Shown one piece after another: positions 25,745 through 34,135 of a stretch of 64,000 nt of DNA. The stretch is from NCBI GenBank assembly GCA_009881125.1, contig WXFH01000023.1, forward strand, positions 7,770 through 71,769. The letters are read 5' to 3'. Position numbers and translations under genes: made by a program. Numbering within the stretch: the stretch's first letter is position 1; each line of letters starts with the position of its first letter. The stretch comes from Acidaminobacter sp. Its GTDB lineage: Bacteria; Bacillota_A; Clostridia; Peptostreptococcales; Acidaminobacteraceae. Under the pieces are notes generated by a model that ran no database searches, was not told the origin of the DNA, and saw only the letters and a program-made list of their open reading frames with translations.

Positions 25745-26353
25745 TTACTTAATTTCCACTTCGGTCACATATAATATCTCGCAGGCGCGATTCCCGGAAT
25801 CTGTCCGCGTGAGGCTCGACGTCCAGTCCGGCAGCTGCGGATCAAAGGTCACGCTCACGAGATAGCCTTCCAGCCGAATGAGGTCATGCTTGTCAATTTT
25901 CTTGATTTGCTTCAGGATGTCTTCATCTTTAGGGATCAAGTGCGTGTTCGCAGACTGGATTTGCACATCATAAACACTCACCGGAGCGTTGGGAGAAAGC
26001 CGGTAGTAATACCAACGACCAGACTGGGTGTAGTCAATGGTGTCGTCAATGGCCCTCTGATTCAGATTGCCCCAGGCCAGGGCCAGATCTACCGGCGAAA
26101 CGGCTGCCGAAGCGTCGCTGGTGTAGTTTTTGCGGCCTTTGACCACGGCCGTGATCTCATACTCCGCCAGCAGCTCAAGGGTCACTGGTCCGTTCTTCCC
26201 CTCGAACTCAATAGTCTCTGGGGCGCTCAGCTGACGCTGTACGGGTTCGGGGATCTGATCCGGGTAGTTTGGCGTTCGGTTGAGTACCCCTGCGGCGGTT
26301 GCGGATACAATGAGGAGGATCAGAAGCAGTATGAATTTTTCCATGGTGTTCAT
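25745..26353 (-). CDS. unrecognised secreted or membrane-anchored protein
   Basis: 202 residues. An N-terminal hydrophobic span (about 5-23) acts as signal or anchor; there is no lipobox. The rest is soluble, with the segment SPVDLALAWGNLNQRAIDD followed by YTQSGRWYYYRLSP and a late KHDLIRLEGYLVSVTF strand that could form a small beta domain. I do not recognise a function. It follows two other unrecognised envelope genes on the same strand but has its own extended -10 (26442) after a terminator. Confidence 0.6.
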   Translation of the reverse strand: MNTMEKFILLLILLIVSATAAGVLNRTPNYPDQIPEPVQRQLSAPETIEFEGKNGPVTLELLAEYEITAVVKGRKNYTSDASAAVSPVDLALAWGNLNQRAIDDTIDYTQSGRWYYYRLSPNAPVSVYDVQIQSANTHLIPKDEDILKQIKKIDKHDLIRLEGYLVSVTFDPQLPDWTSSLTRTDSGNRACEILYVTEVEIK

Positions 26354-26394
26354 CTCGGGTTCGCCCCCTTGGTGCTGCGTGTTTTGGGTTAAGG

Positions 26395-26404
26395 GACCAT
26401 CGGC
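26395..26404 (+). repeat. iterated decamer GACCATCGGC (leader copy)
   Basis: Exact copy between the extended -10 at 26442 and the start of the gene at 26353, thus in the presumed 5' leader. Confidence 0.65.
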
Positions 26405-26441
26405 AAAGCACTGCCGCCTTTGGCCTCTTTAACGTGGCTCT

Positions 26442-26450
26442 ATTATAGCA
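26442..26450 (-). promoter_or_regulatory. extended -10 promoter
   Basis: TGCTATAAT on the minus strand (TATAAT at 26442-26447), 89 bases before the start at 26353. No good -35 is seen, as is usual with extended -10 promoters. It lies within the T-tract end of the preceding terminator. Confidence 0.55.
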
Positions 26451-26481
26451 AAAAAATGAGGACGCAGGTGGGTGCGCCCTC
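26450..26481 (-). terminator. terminator of the upstream envelope gene pair
   Basis: Minus strand: GAGGGCGCA, six-base loop, TGCGTCCTC (one G-U pair), then ATTTTTTT. It ends 25 bases from the stop at 26507. Confidence 0.8.
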
Positions 26482-26506
26482 AACAAACTTGAATTATTGT
26501 GGTTTT

Positions 26507-27157
26507 TCATGGCGCGCTGGGCGCCTGGGACGGCCGGCTGTCTGAAGCGGGCTTCAGACCGTAAACCAGCAGGATGAACCAGATTCTGAGCGCCAGCATG
26601 GCAATGCCGTAGGCGACGCTGGACTCGAGCATTCCCAGCGCCAACCCGGCAATGCCTATGATCGAGGCGCTGACGAGAAGCACGAGATAGAGGCGAAGTC
26701 TTTTAAGATAAAATACTTTTCGTTCAGGGTTGCCCTGGATTTCCAGCAGGCAGGCCGCGCCCGTCAGCAAACAGTAAGCGAGAGCCAGGTCCAGGAGCGC
26801 GCCAAGGCCGAAGTTCAGCAGCATGGCCAGTGGATGCTGTGCAAGGAGCTGACTGTAAAAGGCAGTCGCGACCCTTGGCACGGCGACTAAAGCACTGATC
26901 AGGGCCAGTGTCGCCGCACGCTTGAAGTAATGGGTTGGAGGATGGACTGTGTCAGTGGAGGTCTCCTCTATGATTGGTTTCGGATGCGCTTCTTCAACTT
27001 CAGTGGGAGGGGGTTCATTTATGAGCTGTTTGATGCCAGACCGAACCATGAGATACGCAGCGAACGCCGGCAGCGGCAGGCCCTCAAATCCGCCGAGGTT
27101 GATGTGAAACGTCACAAAGCAGAGACCCCAGAAGATCCGGTTGAAGCCTTCATGCAT
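26507..27157 (-). CDS. unrecognised integral membrane protein
   Basis: 216 residues. One hydrophobic stretch at about 8-40, a charged Pro/Glu-rich loop (about 47-72), then four hydrophobic spans from about 80 to 200 and a Pro/Ser tail. No known motif is seen. Its ATG follows directly on the TAA stop of the previous gene (TAAATG), so the two are translationally coupled and likely act together. Confidence 0.6.
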   Translation of the reverse strand: MHEGFNRIFWGLCFVTFHINLGGFEGLPLPAFAAYLMVRSGIKQLINEPPPTEVEEAHPKPIIEETSTDTVHPPTHYFKRAATLALISALVAVPRVATAFYSQLLAQHPLAMLLNFGLGALLDLALAYCLLTGAACLLEIQGNPERKVFYLKRLRLYLVLLVSASIIGIAGLALGMLESSVAYGIAMLALRIWFILLVYGLKPASDSRPSQAPSAP

Positions 27158-28063
27158 TTAGATGACCCCCCTTGCTCGCAGATAGCGGACCAAGTCTAGA
27201 AAGTTTTCAGGCCTGTAGACAGTCTGATTCTCGATTATGCTCATCAGACGCTGGCTGTAAATCTCGCCCTCTGTCGTCCTATAGGTCAAGACCGGCGTCA
27301 GATCATAAACCGTGAATTGCTGTGTGATCTCCCAAGGCCCTTTTGGGACGGCAGTCGTATGGACTGAATCCCCTTCTGAAAGTTTGGCGCCTTTCAGCTT
27401 AGCTGCGCTTTCGCCGTTGATTTTGATTTCGAACAGCGCCTCAAGCTTAGACATCAAAGGTGACTTGACCTCAAGGACCTCCATGGGGATCTCGACTAAA
27501 AAGTTGGACTCATAGGCATGGTCCGAAGATCCACCGCTGCTTCGGTGCTCAAAATGCCCCTCTGGCAGCTCGACTCCGGAAAGATAGATTTCACCAATTT
27601 CAACCGTTTCCCTCTCGCCATTTGCATAGTAGAGCTCCGCACAGGTCAATTTAACCGGTCCGAAGGGCTCTGCCTCCAGTAAGTCTATGGAGACCATAAG
27701 GGTATTGAAATTATAGCGCCCAATGGTCGTTTTCCCGACAGGCGTCCCCATGAAGCTGGTCAGGCCAGCCCCCGGCTCATAATAGATCCTGGTCTGATCC
27801 TCAGGCCAGGGTGCTTCCGGGAAGATCACGCGCTCAATCACGCGCTCGTCCGTCACATCCATCAGAAACGGCATTGGCAGCATCACTTGTTGGAAGGCCG
27901 GATAGCCCTCAGGTGTTGTTCTGACAATGCTGGTGTTTTCCCGAAACTGCTCGAAGAAAACCGGTCCTTCTAATTTTACAGACCACCAGAAGCTCAGCGC
28001 GGCCAGGGTCGACAATGAGATCAAGATTAAACCGGTGATGAACAGGCGTCGATTCGTCTTCAA
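27158..28063 (-). CDS. unrecognised membrane-anchored extracytoplasmic protein
   Basis: 301 residues. A single N-terminal anchor (about 7-28), then a soluble, mainly beta, acidic domain. Segments include FEQFRENTSIVRTTPEGYPA, LTCAELYYANGERETVEIGE and a C-terminal LDLVRYLRARGVI. No family recognised. The start is TTG 28063, with GGGAGG 7-8 bases upstream. First gene of a three-gene envelope locus. Confidence 0.6.
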   Translation of the reverse strand: MKTNRRLFITGLILISLSTLAALSFWWSVKLEGPVFFEQFRENTSIVRTTPEGYPAFQQVMLPMPFLMDVTDERVIERVIFPEAPWPEDQTRIYYEPGAGLTSFMGTPVGKTTIGRYNFNTLMVSIDLLEAEPFGPVKLTCAELYYANGERETVEIGEIYLSGVELPEGHFEHRSSGGSSDHAYESNFLVEIPMEVLEVKSPLMSKLEALFEIKINGESAAKLKGAKLSEGDSVHTTAVPKGPWEITQQFTVYDLTPVLTYRTTEGEIYSQRLMSIIENQTVYRPENFLDLVRYLRARGVI

Positions 28064-28138
28064 CTGAATTCCTCCCTTTGCTTGGCGTTACTGCAGATTC
28101 CATCGCTGCAAATTCCATTGATGATGAAAATATTTTTT

Positions 28139-28148
28139 GCCGATGGTC
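28139..28148 (-). repeat. iterated decamer GACCATCGGC (leader copy)
   Basis: Exact copy 76 bases upstream of the TTG start at 28063. A 12-bp palindrome, TACAATATTGTA (28159-28170), lies just beyond it. Confidence 0.65.
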
Positions 28149-28253
28149 GTTATCCTTTTACAATATTGTATCATACTGGTAAAGGCGGAGCGAGGCGCAT
28201 GACGGTTTTAAAATGAGCATTTCCTAAAATATTGCAATTACTAAGTGAAAGGA

Positions 28254-28387
28254 GTGTCTGACACCGAGTTGCACTGAGTGTCAGACACCGAGTTGTACTG
28301 AGTGTCTGACACCGGGTTGAAATGAGTGTCTGACACCAAGTTGAACTGAGTGTCTGACACCAAGTTAAAAAGAGTGCCAGAGCTCAC
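28254..28387. repeat. 24-bp-period array of GTGTCWGACAC units (array 1)
   Basis: Five exact cores start at 28254, 28278, 28302, 28326 and 28350, always 24 bases apart, with a linker resembling CGAGTTGCACTGA. A sixth, degenerate unit GTGCCAGAGCTCAC starts at 28374, still in phase. There are no unique spacers, so it is not CRISPR. The array ends about 98 bases before the cysteine-hydrolase start. Confidence 0.9.
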
Positions 28388-28484
28388 TTTTTTTATGTAC
28401 AAAAGTTGTTTTTTTTCATAATTAGGTATCTATATCAATACAAGAAAGTTTAAATTACGTGAAATTGTCGAGAGGATGATTCAA

Positions 28485-29027
28485 TTGTCTAAAGCTTTGC
28501 TGGTCATAGATGTCCAAAATGAATATTTCACCGGAAAACTCCCAATATTTAACCGGGATGCCAGTCTGAAAAACATCCTTAAAGCCATTGAGTATGCAAA
28601 TACCAATGGTATTAAGGTCATTCTGATCAAACATATCATTCCGAGTCCGGAAGCACCTGTATTCGCCGTTCACTCCTATGGGGCAGAGATTAAGCAGGAA
28701 GTAGCAGAGCAACCCCATAATCTGATCATTGAGAAGCACCTCCCGGGCAGCTTTACCGGCACCCCACTGGAAGAATGGCTCAGATCCAATCAAATCGACA
28801 CTTTGACGATCTGCGGATACATGACCCACATGTGCTGCGACACGACCTCCAGACAAGCGGTACATCTCGGATTTAAAGTTGAATTTCTGTCCGACGCCAC
28901 CGGCACTCTTGACTTATCGAACAAAGCCGGGACCATAGATGCCAACACGCTTCACGAAACTATCCTGATAGTCCAGGCATCACGATTTGCAGATGTCTTA
29001 ACGACTGAAGCGTGGTGTCAGCTCTGA
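28485..29027 (+). CDS. cysteine hydrolase, isochorismatase family
   Basis: About 180 residues. It begins SKALLVIDVQNEYF with the catalytic Asp, has IEKHLPGSFTGTPLEEWL and the nucleophile Cys in THMCCDTTSRQAVHLG. The family contains nicotinamidases, isochorismatases and other amide or carbamate hydrolases. I choose TTG 28485, with GAGAGGATG upstream, because the family usually begins just before KALLVIDVQ; the ATG at 28476 overlaps that site. It is followed by a hydroxyacid dehydrogenase gene. Substrate unknown. Confidence 0.85.
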   Translation: MSKALLVIDVQNEYFTGKLPIFNRDASLKNILKAIEYANTNGIKVILIKHIIPSPEAPVFAVHSYGAEIKQEVAEQPHNLIIEKHLPGSFTGTPLEEWLRSNQIDTLTICGYMTHMCCDTTSRQAVHLGFKVEFLSDATGTLDLSNKAGTIDANTLHETILIVQASRFADVLTTEAWCQL

Positions 29028-29105
29028 TTCAGCCCGCAACAAGTTAAATTGCATACAACTTAATTCACTTTCTTCACTCACCAACTTGAAGAGGAGGACC
29101 TCAAC

Positions 29106-30023
29106 ATGCTGAAAATACTGGCAAATGATGGTTTGGACTCCATTGCATCGGACTGTCTGTCAGAAAAAGGCCATACCATCGATACCACCCATTTTGATCC
29201 TGAGCCTCTTAAAGAGGTCATAGGAGACTATGATGTTATTATTGTCAGATCCGCCACAACCTTGGATCAAACGACCCTCGACGCAGCCTTACAGCCTGGC
29301 TCCAAACTTAAACTGATCATCCGTGCCGGCGTCGGTCTCGACAACATTGATGTCGATTACGCCACTGCGAAAGGCTTAGGCGTCCGCAACACGCCAAACT
29401 CCAGCAGCACCTCCGTAGCAGAACTGGCGCTGGGACACATGTTCAACCTTGCCCGCCATATCCACCTTTCCAACATCACAATCCGTAAGGGCGAATGGAA
29501 CAAAAAGCACTACAATGGCATCCAGCTTTACGGAAGAACTTTAGGCATCATAGGGTTTGGCCGCATTGGACAGGAGATCGCCGCCAAGGCCCATGCCCTC
29601 GGCATGAACATCCTTTATTACCAACGCAGCGGCCCAAAAGCCAGTCATGAAGACTTCAAATTTGTCGATCTCGACACACTCCTCAAAGAGTCAGATTTTA
29701 TTACCCTCCACACGCCGTCCAATCCGGATGGTCGCGCTATCCTGGATGCTGAAACCATTCAAAAAATAAAAAAAGGCGCCTACGTCATCAACACCGCCAG
29801 AGGCAGTCTGATTGACTACGACGCCCTTCTCGATGCCCTCGACAGCGGCCACCTCTCCGGGGCAGGACTGGATGTCTATACGGAAGAACCGCCACTCAAT
29901 CCGAGATTGACGCAGCATCCAAAGATTTCTATGACACCGCACATAGGCGCTTCCACTGAGGAAGCACAGCGCGGCATTGGCGCTGAGGTGTGTGATGTGA
30001 TCACACAGTATTTTATGCCATGA
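29106..30023 (+). CDS. D-2-hydroxyacid (3-phosphoglycerate-type) dehydrogenase
   Basis: 305 residues, the short form without an ACT domain. Seen are the N-terminal VRSATTLDQTTLDAA, RAGVGLDNIDVDYA, the NAD-binding GIIGFGRIGQEIA, the catalytic Arg in INTARGSLIDYDALLDAL, Glu in EPPLNP and His in TPHIGASTEEAQ. It closely resembles D-3-phosphoglycerate dehydrogenase of serine synthesis, but no serC neighbour is present, so another 2-oxo acid is possible. GAGGAGG precedes the ATG. Confidence 0.88.
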   Translation: MLKILANDGLDSIASDCLSEKGHTIDTTHFDPEPLKEVIGDYDVIIVRSATTLDQTTLDAALQPGSKLKLIIRAGVGLDNIDVDYATAKGLGVRNTPNSSSTSVAELALGHMFNLARHIHLSNITIRKGEWNKKHYNGIQLYGRTLGIIGFGRIGQEIAAKAHALGMNILYYQRSGPKASHEDFKFVDLDTLLKESDFITLHTPSNPDGRAILDAETIQKIKKGAYVINTARGSLIDYDALLDALDSGHLSGAGLDVYTEEPPLNPRLTQHPKISMTPHIGASTEEAQRGIGAEVCDVITQYFMP

Positions 30024-30033
30024 CAACAATGGA

Positions 30034-30059
30034 GGGGAAGGCGCCGGAGCGCCTTCCCC
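30034..30059. terminator. GC-rich hairpin after the dehydrogenase gene
   Basis: GGGGAAGGCGC (30034-30044), CGGA loop, GCGCCTTCCCC (30049-30059). It lacks a T-run and may only protect the transcript end. Confidence 0.6.
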
Positions 30060-30081
30060 CCTTCCGCTGTTTCAAGCAGAA

Positions 30082-30136
30082 GAAGCCTGCGTCGCGGGGA
30101 AAGCTGAATCCCAGCTTTCCCCGCGACGCAGGCTTC
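30082..30136. terminator. perfect 25-bp hairpin between convergent genes
   Basis: Arms 30082-30106 and 30112-30136 pair without a mismatch (starting GAAGCCTGCGTCGCGGGG) around a 5-nt loop. It lies between the convergent dehydrogenase and metallophosphoesterase genes. No strong T-run on either side. Confidence 0.75.
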
Positions 30137-30160
30137 GTTCCTTTTCAAGTCAACGCGACA

Positions 30161-31084
30161 TCATACCACTTCATTAAACTGATACTTTTTCAAGTCATAC
30201 TTTGAGACAAATTGCGGTCCTCTGAGCACCTGTCTCTCAACTCTCAGGAGTCCGTGCTGATCTGTGCGAATCCGCCATTCCACCAGCATGACCGTATTGT
30301 TTACGATCTCTATGCCAGTGACACCTTTGGTATGCACCCCGCAGCCCGAATTGAAATAGGGGAGCTCTCCGTGCTTTGGAAACTTTGGCCGGTGGGTGTG
30401 CCCGCAAATCAGCATCATCCGGTGTTTATAAATCCATTTGTTGTAGTTGCGTTCGATCTTGTGCATCTTATGTACGTTTTTCGCCGGACTCGCCGGATTT
30501 CTGAACCCTATCATGTGCATGAACCGCCAGAAATAGCGCAGCGACAGCATTGAAAAACGCCACATCTGGTCATTCATGAAATCGCCCTGGTGGCCGTGCA
30601 GCGCCAAAATCTCCTGGCCCGTATCCTTATGCTTGAGAAGCAGCGCTTCATGGGCAGTTAAGCCTTCAAAGAGCTCACAATCTTCTTCGTTGTACTCATC
30701 GAAAAAGTGATACAAATTGTGCTGCAGATAAGCCTGATCTTTCAAATACATATTATGATTCCCGTAGAGCAAAATCATCCTGTTGTCATCATGAAACTTC
30801 TTAAGCATGTCATAGACGTCGCTGTGAGCAAAACGGATATGCTTGAACTTTGAGTGTTCCCATAGTTCTTCGCCATCGCCGGTTTCGACAAAGGTAAAGC
30901 CTTCGTTGTAATAATAGTCGAGGGCACTCAGGAACGTGTTCTGATTTCGTGCAAATTCATCAGAGAGACTATTGTCTCCGCGGTGCGCGTCGCTAAAAAA
31001 GACATAACGTGAATTTTCATCGAAGAGCTCAACACGGGCGCCGGTGTAGGCCTCGGTCAGCCTTTGGTCTGTGAACATGGTCAT
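30161..31084 (-). CDS. calcineurin-like metallophosphoesterase
   Basis: 307 residues. Metal-binding motifs in order: FFSDAHRGD, VETGDGEELWE, LLYGNHNMYL, LALHGHQGDF and LICGHTHRPKF. Similar to cytosolic UDP-2,3-diacylglucosamine-pyrophosphatase-like and Ser/Thr phosphatase-like enzymes; a lipid A role is unlikely in a Gram-positive. It is near ppk1 and alkaline phosphatase, but a terminator separates it from ppk1. Confidence 0.82.
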   Translation of the reverse strand: MTMFTDQRLTEAYTGARVELFDENSRYVFFSDAHRGDNSLSDEFARNQNTFLSALDYYYNEGFTFVETGDGEELWEHSKFKHIRFAHSDVYDMLKKFHDDNRMILLYGNHNMYLKDQAYLQHNLYHFFDEYNEEDCELFEGLTAHEALLLKHKDTGQEILALHGHQGDFMNDQMWRFSMLSLRYFWRFMHMIGFRNPASPAKNVHKMHKIERNYNKWIYKHRMMLICGHTHRPKFPKHGELPYFNSGCGVHTKGVTGIEIVNNTVMLVEWRIRTDQHGLLRVERQVLRGPQFVSKYDLKKYQFNEVV

Positions 31085-31146
31085 CGCCTCGATTGTGGGG
31101 GTATACTCGGCATCTGGGATTGGATGCCTTGTTGGAAAACCATCGG

Positions 31147-31194
31147 CAAAAACAGGTTCTGTATGAGGTGCTCATAGTGTGAACCTGTCTTTTT
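31147..31194. terminator. bidirectional terminator downstream of ppk1
   Basis: ACAGGTTC (31152-31159) pairs with GAACCTGT (31181-31188), with T-runs on both strands. On the minus strand the T-run goes straight into GCCGATGGTT, a one-base variant of the iterated decamer. Confidence 0.8.
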
Positions 31195-31275
31195 CATTAA
31201 AATCTATACCCGTTTCCAGAGTCCATGTCTCTATTTTCTAAAATTTTTCGATCGACACGCTGGTCAACCGTGACA

Positions 31276-33426
31276 TCATTTTTTAAACCTTGCAGCCACA
31301 TCCTCGAGCCAGCGCTTCAGGGATTTATTGTCAGCTGTGAACACTGCGACTCTTCGAACAGCCTGGGCCATCATCTGTTCCTGGCAGTCAACCACAGTAT
31401 GTGCCTCAGTCGTCACCGGCATATAGCTGCCCTCAGCGGTTATGGTTCGGGCCTTTACATTGTCCTGAAGCTGGAGCTCCAGCATTTCAAGGAGGCGCTT
31501 TTTAATGGTCATGTCCTGGATAGGACACGCTATTTCAATGCGTTTGACTGTATTGCGCGTCATGAGATCCGCAGAGGAGATATAGAGTTTCAGGTCCTGA
31601 ATGCTGTCCTCCGGATCGCCAAAGCAGAATACCCTGGCATGCTCCAGATACCTGCCCACGATGCTCCGAATCCACACATGATCCGTCTTTCCCGGAACCC
31701 CGGGCAAAAGACAGCAAATGCTTCGAATGATCAGCCGGACCGGCACGCCCGCCTGGGACGCCTCGGCCAAGGCATCGATAACCTCCCTGTCTGAGAGTGA
31801 ATTCAATTTCATGAGAATGCCGCTGCGCTTTCCGCTCCTTGCTTTTTCCGTCTCATTTTCAATGAGCTTCAGGATAGGATCTTTGAGTTCAAAGGGCGAC
31901 ACGAGGAGCTCTGAGTACTCGCCTTCCAGATTTGAAATCAGGATACGCTTGAAAAACAAACCGGCATCGGTCCCAATAGCCTCATCTGCCGTCAGGAGCG
32001 ACAAATCCGTGTAGAGCTTCGCAGTTTTTTCATTGAAATTGCCTGTGCCTATGTGGGTAATGTAGCTCAGTTTATTCTTGTCACGACGCGTGATCAGGCA
32101 GATCTTGGAGTGAATCTTAAACTTCTCAAAGCCGTAAACGACCTTACAGCCAGCCTCTTCCAGCCGCTCCGCCCACTCGATGTTGTTGATTTCATCAAAA
32201 CGCGCCCGAAGTTCCATTATGACGATGACTTCTTTCTTGTTTTCCACTGCGTCAATCAGGTATTCAGCTAGCTTTGACTTTCTGTCAATCCTATAAAGGG
32301 TAATCTTGATGCTGATCACCGTAGGATCAATGGAGGCCTCACGAATTAGATTTAAAACGGGATCCATGGCGTCATAAGGGTAGTGCAGCAGCAAATCCTT
32401 TTTCATGATCTGCCGGATAATGCTTTCGGACGGATTGACATCAGCGCTGTTCTGAGGCTCAAAGGGCTGGTAGGTGAGATGGTGCCGTGCTACAGCCGTC
32501 AGTCGGCTTTCCAGTTCAAAAACATAGGTCATATCGAGCGGTGTTTTGCTGTAATAAACTTGAGTGAGGTCGAGATTCAAACGACTGCATAAAAAACTTG
32601 AGAACTCAACGCTCAGCTTGTTCTGCTGCTCCAGGCGAACCGGGGCTAGGCGAGCCCTGAGTTTCACAATTTTCTTCATGTGACTCCTGAAGTTTTCATC
32701 TACTTCAAACGCCTCATCATCCGGTTGGATATCCGCGTTTCGGGTGACGCTGATCACCGTTTTTTCGAGGATCTCGTACATTTCAAAGACATCCGGGGCG
32801 TATTGGAGGATCAGGTCTTCAATCAGAATATACCGGAGTGATTTACCCGGCAGATAAACCACTCTTGGCAATGACCTGGGTACAGGTATCAGACCGTATT
32901 GCGTTACCTCTTTGGATTTCAGCATCACCGCAATGGTCAGCGCCTTATTCTCAAGATGCGGGAACGGATGGTGCGGGCTGATCACCTGAGGTGACAGCAC
33001 TGGCATCACCTGAGTCTTGAAATAGGTTTGGATCACCTTCTTGTCCTTACCTTCGAGTTCTGCCACCTTCAGCCGTTCGATCTCGTATTGCCCCAGAAAC
33101 ATCTCCACATTTTGAATAGTTTTGTCCCTGTGTGCATACAGCGGCTTGACGGCTTTATAAATTGCCTTCAGCTGCTCTGCCGGCGTCATGCCGGACTTGT
33201 TGTCTATCATGGTCTTTTGGAGCATGGACAGGTCAAGCAGGCTCCCCACACGGATCATGAAAAATTCATCCAGGTTGCTGGAAAAAATCGACACGAACTT
33301 TAGCCGCTCCATAATAGGAACGGCCGGATCATTGGCCTCATTTAAGACCCGTTCATTAAATTTCAGCCAGGACAGATCCCGGTTCTGCGTATAGGTGTAA
33401 TCAATATAGTCCTTGGGCTTTTGCAT
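31276..33426 (-). CDS. ppk1: polyphosphate kinase 1
   Basis: 716 residues, four-domain Ppk1. N-terminal NRDLSWLKFNERVLNEA, the autophosphorylated His in FKIHSKICLITRR, ITHIGTGNFNEKTAKLYTDL, and the second conserved His in GRYLEHARVFCF. It makes polyphosphate from ATP reversibly and stores phosphate and energy. It follows a flavodoxin gene after 18 bases in the same direction. With pst and alkaline phosphatase in this window it fits a phosphate-management region. Confidence 0.95.
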   Translation of the reverse strand: MQKPKDYIDYTYTQNRDLSWLKFNERVLNEANDPAVPIMERLKFVSIFSSNLDEFFMIRVGSLLDLSMLQKTMIDNKSGMTPAEQLKAIYKAVKPLYAHRDKTIQNVEMFLGQYEIERLKVAELEGKDKKVIQTYFKTQVMPVLSPQVISPHHPFPHLENKALTIAVMLKSKEVTQYGLIPVPRSLPRVVYLPGKSLRYILIEDLILQYAPDVFEMYEILEKTVISVTRNADIQPDDEAFEVDENFRSHMKKIVKLRARLAPVRLEQQNKLSVEFSSFLCSRLNLDLTQVYYSKTPLDMTYVFELESRLTAVARHHLTYQPFEPQNSADVNPSESIIRQIMKKDLLLHYPYDAMDPVLNLIREASIDPTVISIKITLYRIDRKSKLAEYLIDAVENKKEVIVIMELRARFDEINNIEWAERLEEAGCKVVYGFEKFKIHSKICLITRRDKNKLSYITHIGTGNFNEKTAKLYTDLSLLTADEAIGTDAGLFFKRILISNLEGEYSELLVSPFELKDPILKLIENETEKARSGKRSGILMKLNSLSDREVIDALAEASQAGVPVRLIIRSICCLLPGVPGKTDHVWIRSIVGRYLEHARVFCFGDPEDSIQDLKLYISSADLMTRNTVKRIEIACPIQDMTIKKRLLEMLELQLQDNVKARTITAEGSYMPVTTEAHTVVDCQEQMMAQAVRRVAVFTADNKSLKRWLEDVAARFKK

Positions 33427-33444
33427 AGTCGTTCTCCTGTCCGC

Positions 33445-33975
33445 TTATTTGATGATCTGGCTCTTTCTCAGCCATGCTGCGAGATCTTCCCGGAACATTT
33501 CAGGGGATAACACCTGATTCGCACGCTCCTCAGCTCCCACAGTCGCCAACATCTTAGAGGTGAAGCCGATGGTCTCCACCACCACGCCCCCTTTTTGTTC
33601 TATACGCTTTCGTACGGAATCCATGACCTTTTGCGATGGCACATTGTCAGCCATTGTCATAAAGAGCCATACTTTTTTGTTTTTAAAATTTTCACGCTTC
33701 AGAAAAGCATTGATGGCCGGTGTCGTGTTGCCTGCCCAAACCTGGATACCGAGAAAAAGATTGTCATAGGTCTCCAATGATATGGAAAGAGGCTTTATAT
33801 CGCTTTTAAAATGAAACCACGCGCCCATGGCCGCCATTGGAATACTGCCAAAAGGTCTAGGTTTCGCTTCTTCAATTCGTTCAAGCGCAAATCCAGTCTG
33901 AGCGTGGAGCTCCTGTGCGACAGACGCCGTATTGCCCGTCCAGGAATAATACACTATTAGACTTTGGCCTTCCAT
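33445..33975 (-). CDS. flavodoxin family protein
   Basis: About 176 residues. The FMN phosphate loop is YYSWTGNTASVAQEL, and later segments LFLGIQVWAGNTTPAINAFL and KVWLFMTMADN line the isoalloxazine site. It could be an electron carrier or a small quinone or flavin oxidoreductase. I start at ATG 33975, with AGGAAAGGA upstream; 36 in-frame codons before it lack a binding site and include repeat sequence. It precedes ppk1 closely, though a functional link is not evident. Confidence 0.83.
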   Translation of the reverse strand: MEGQSLIVYYSWTGNTASVAQELHAQTGFALERIEEAKPRPFGSIPMAAMGAWFHFKSDIKPLSISLETYDNLFLGIQVWAGNTTPAINAFLKRENFKNKKVWLFMTMADNVPSQKVMDSVRKRIEQKGGVVVETIGFTSKMLATVGAEERANQVLSPEMFREDLAAWLRKSQIIK

Positions 33976-34043
33976 GCCAACCACTTCCTTTCCTGAAAAT
34001 CCTATACCCATTCCGGAGGCTTGAATATCATAAAACCATTGGA

Positions 34044-34094
34044 AAGCAGAGGGGATGAAGCTGGTGTCTGACACCGACTTCATCCCCTCTGCTT
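34044..34094. repeat. long hairpin with GGTGTCTGACACC core
   Basis: 17-base arms (AAGCAGAGGGGATGAAG at 34044-34060, complement at 34078-34094) enclose the family core GTGTCTGACAC (34064-34074). The arms are unrelated to the usual AACTCG type but pair perfectly. Confidence 0.85.
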
Positions 34095-34105
34095 ATTTTG
34101 AAGTT

Positions 34106-34132
34106 GAAACTCGGTGTCTGACACCGAGTTTC
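34106..34132 (-). repeat. GTGTCWGACAC palindrome after the alkaline phosphatase stop
   Basis: Perfect 13-bp arms (GAAACTCGGTGTC and its complement) with a 1-base centre. It begins 3 bases after the stop codon of the gene at 34136. Confidence 0.88.
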
Positions 34133-34135
34133 TAT

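Noticed and set aside
28254..28387. CRISPR array
   Set aside because: The repeated units are contiguous with 24-bp period and no variable spacers; no cas genes in the window. The same holds for 54533-54672.
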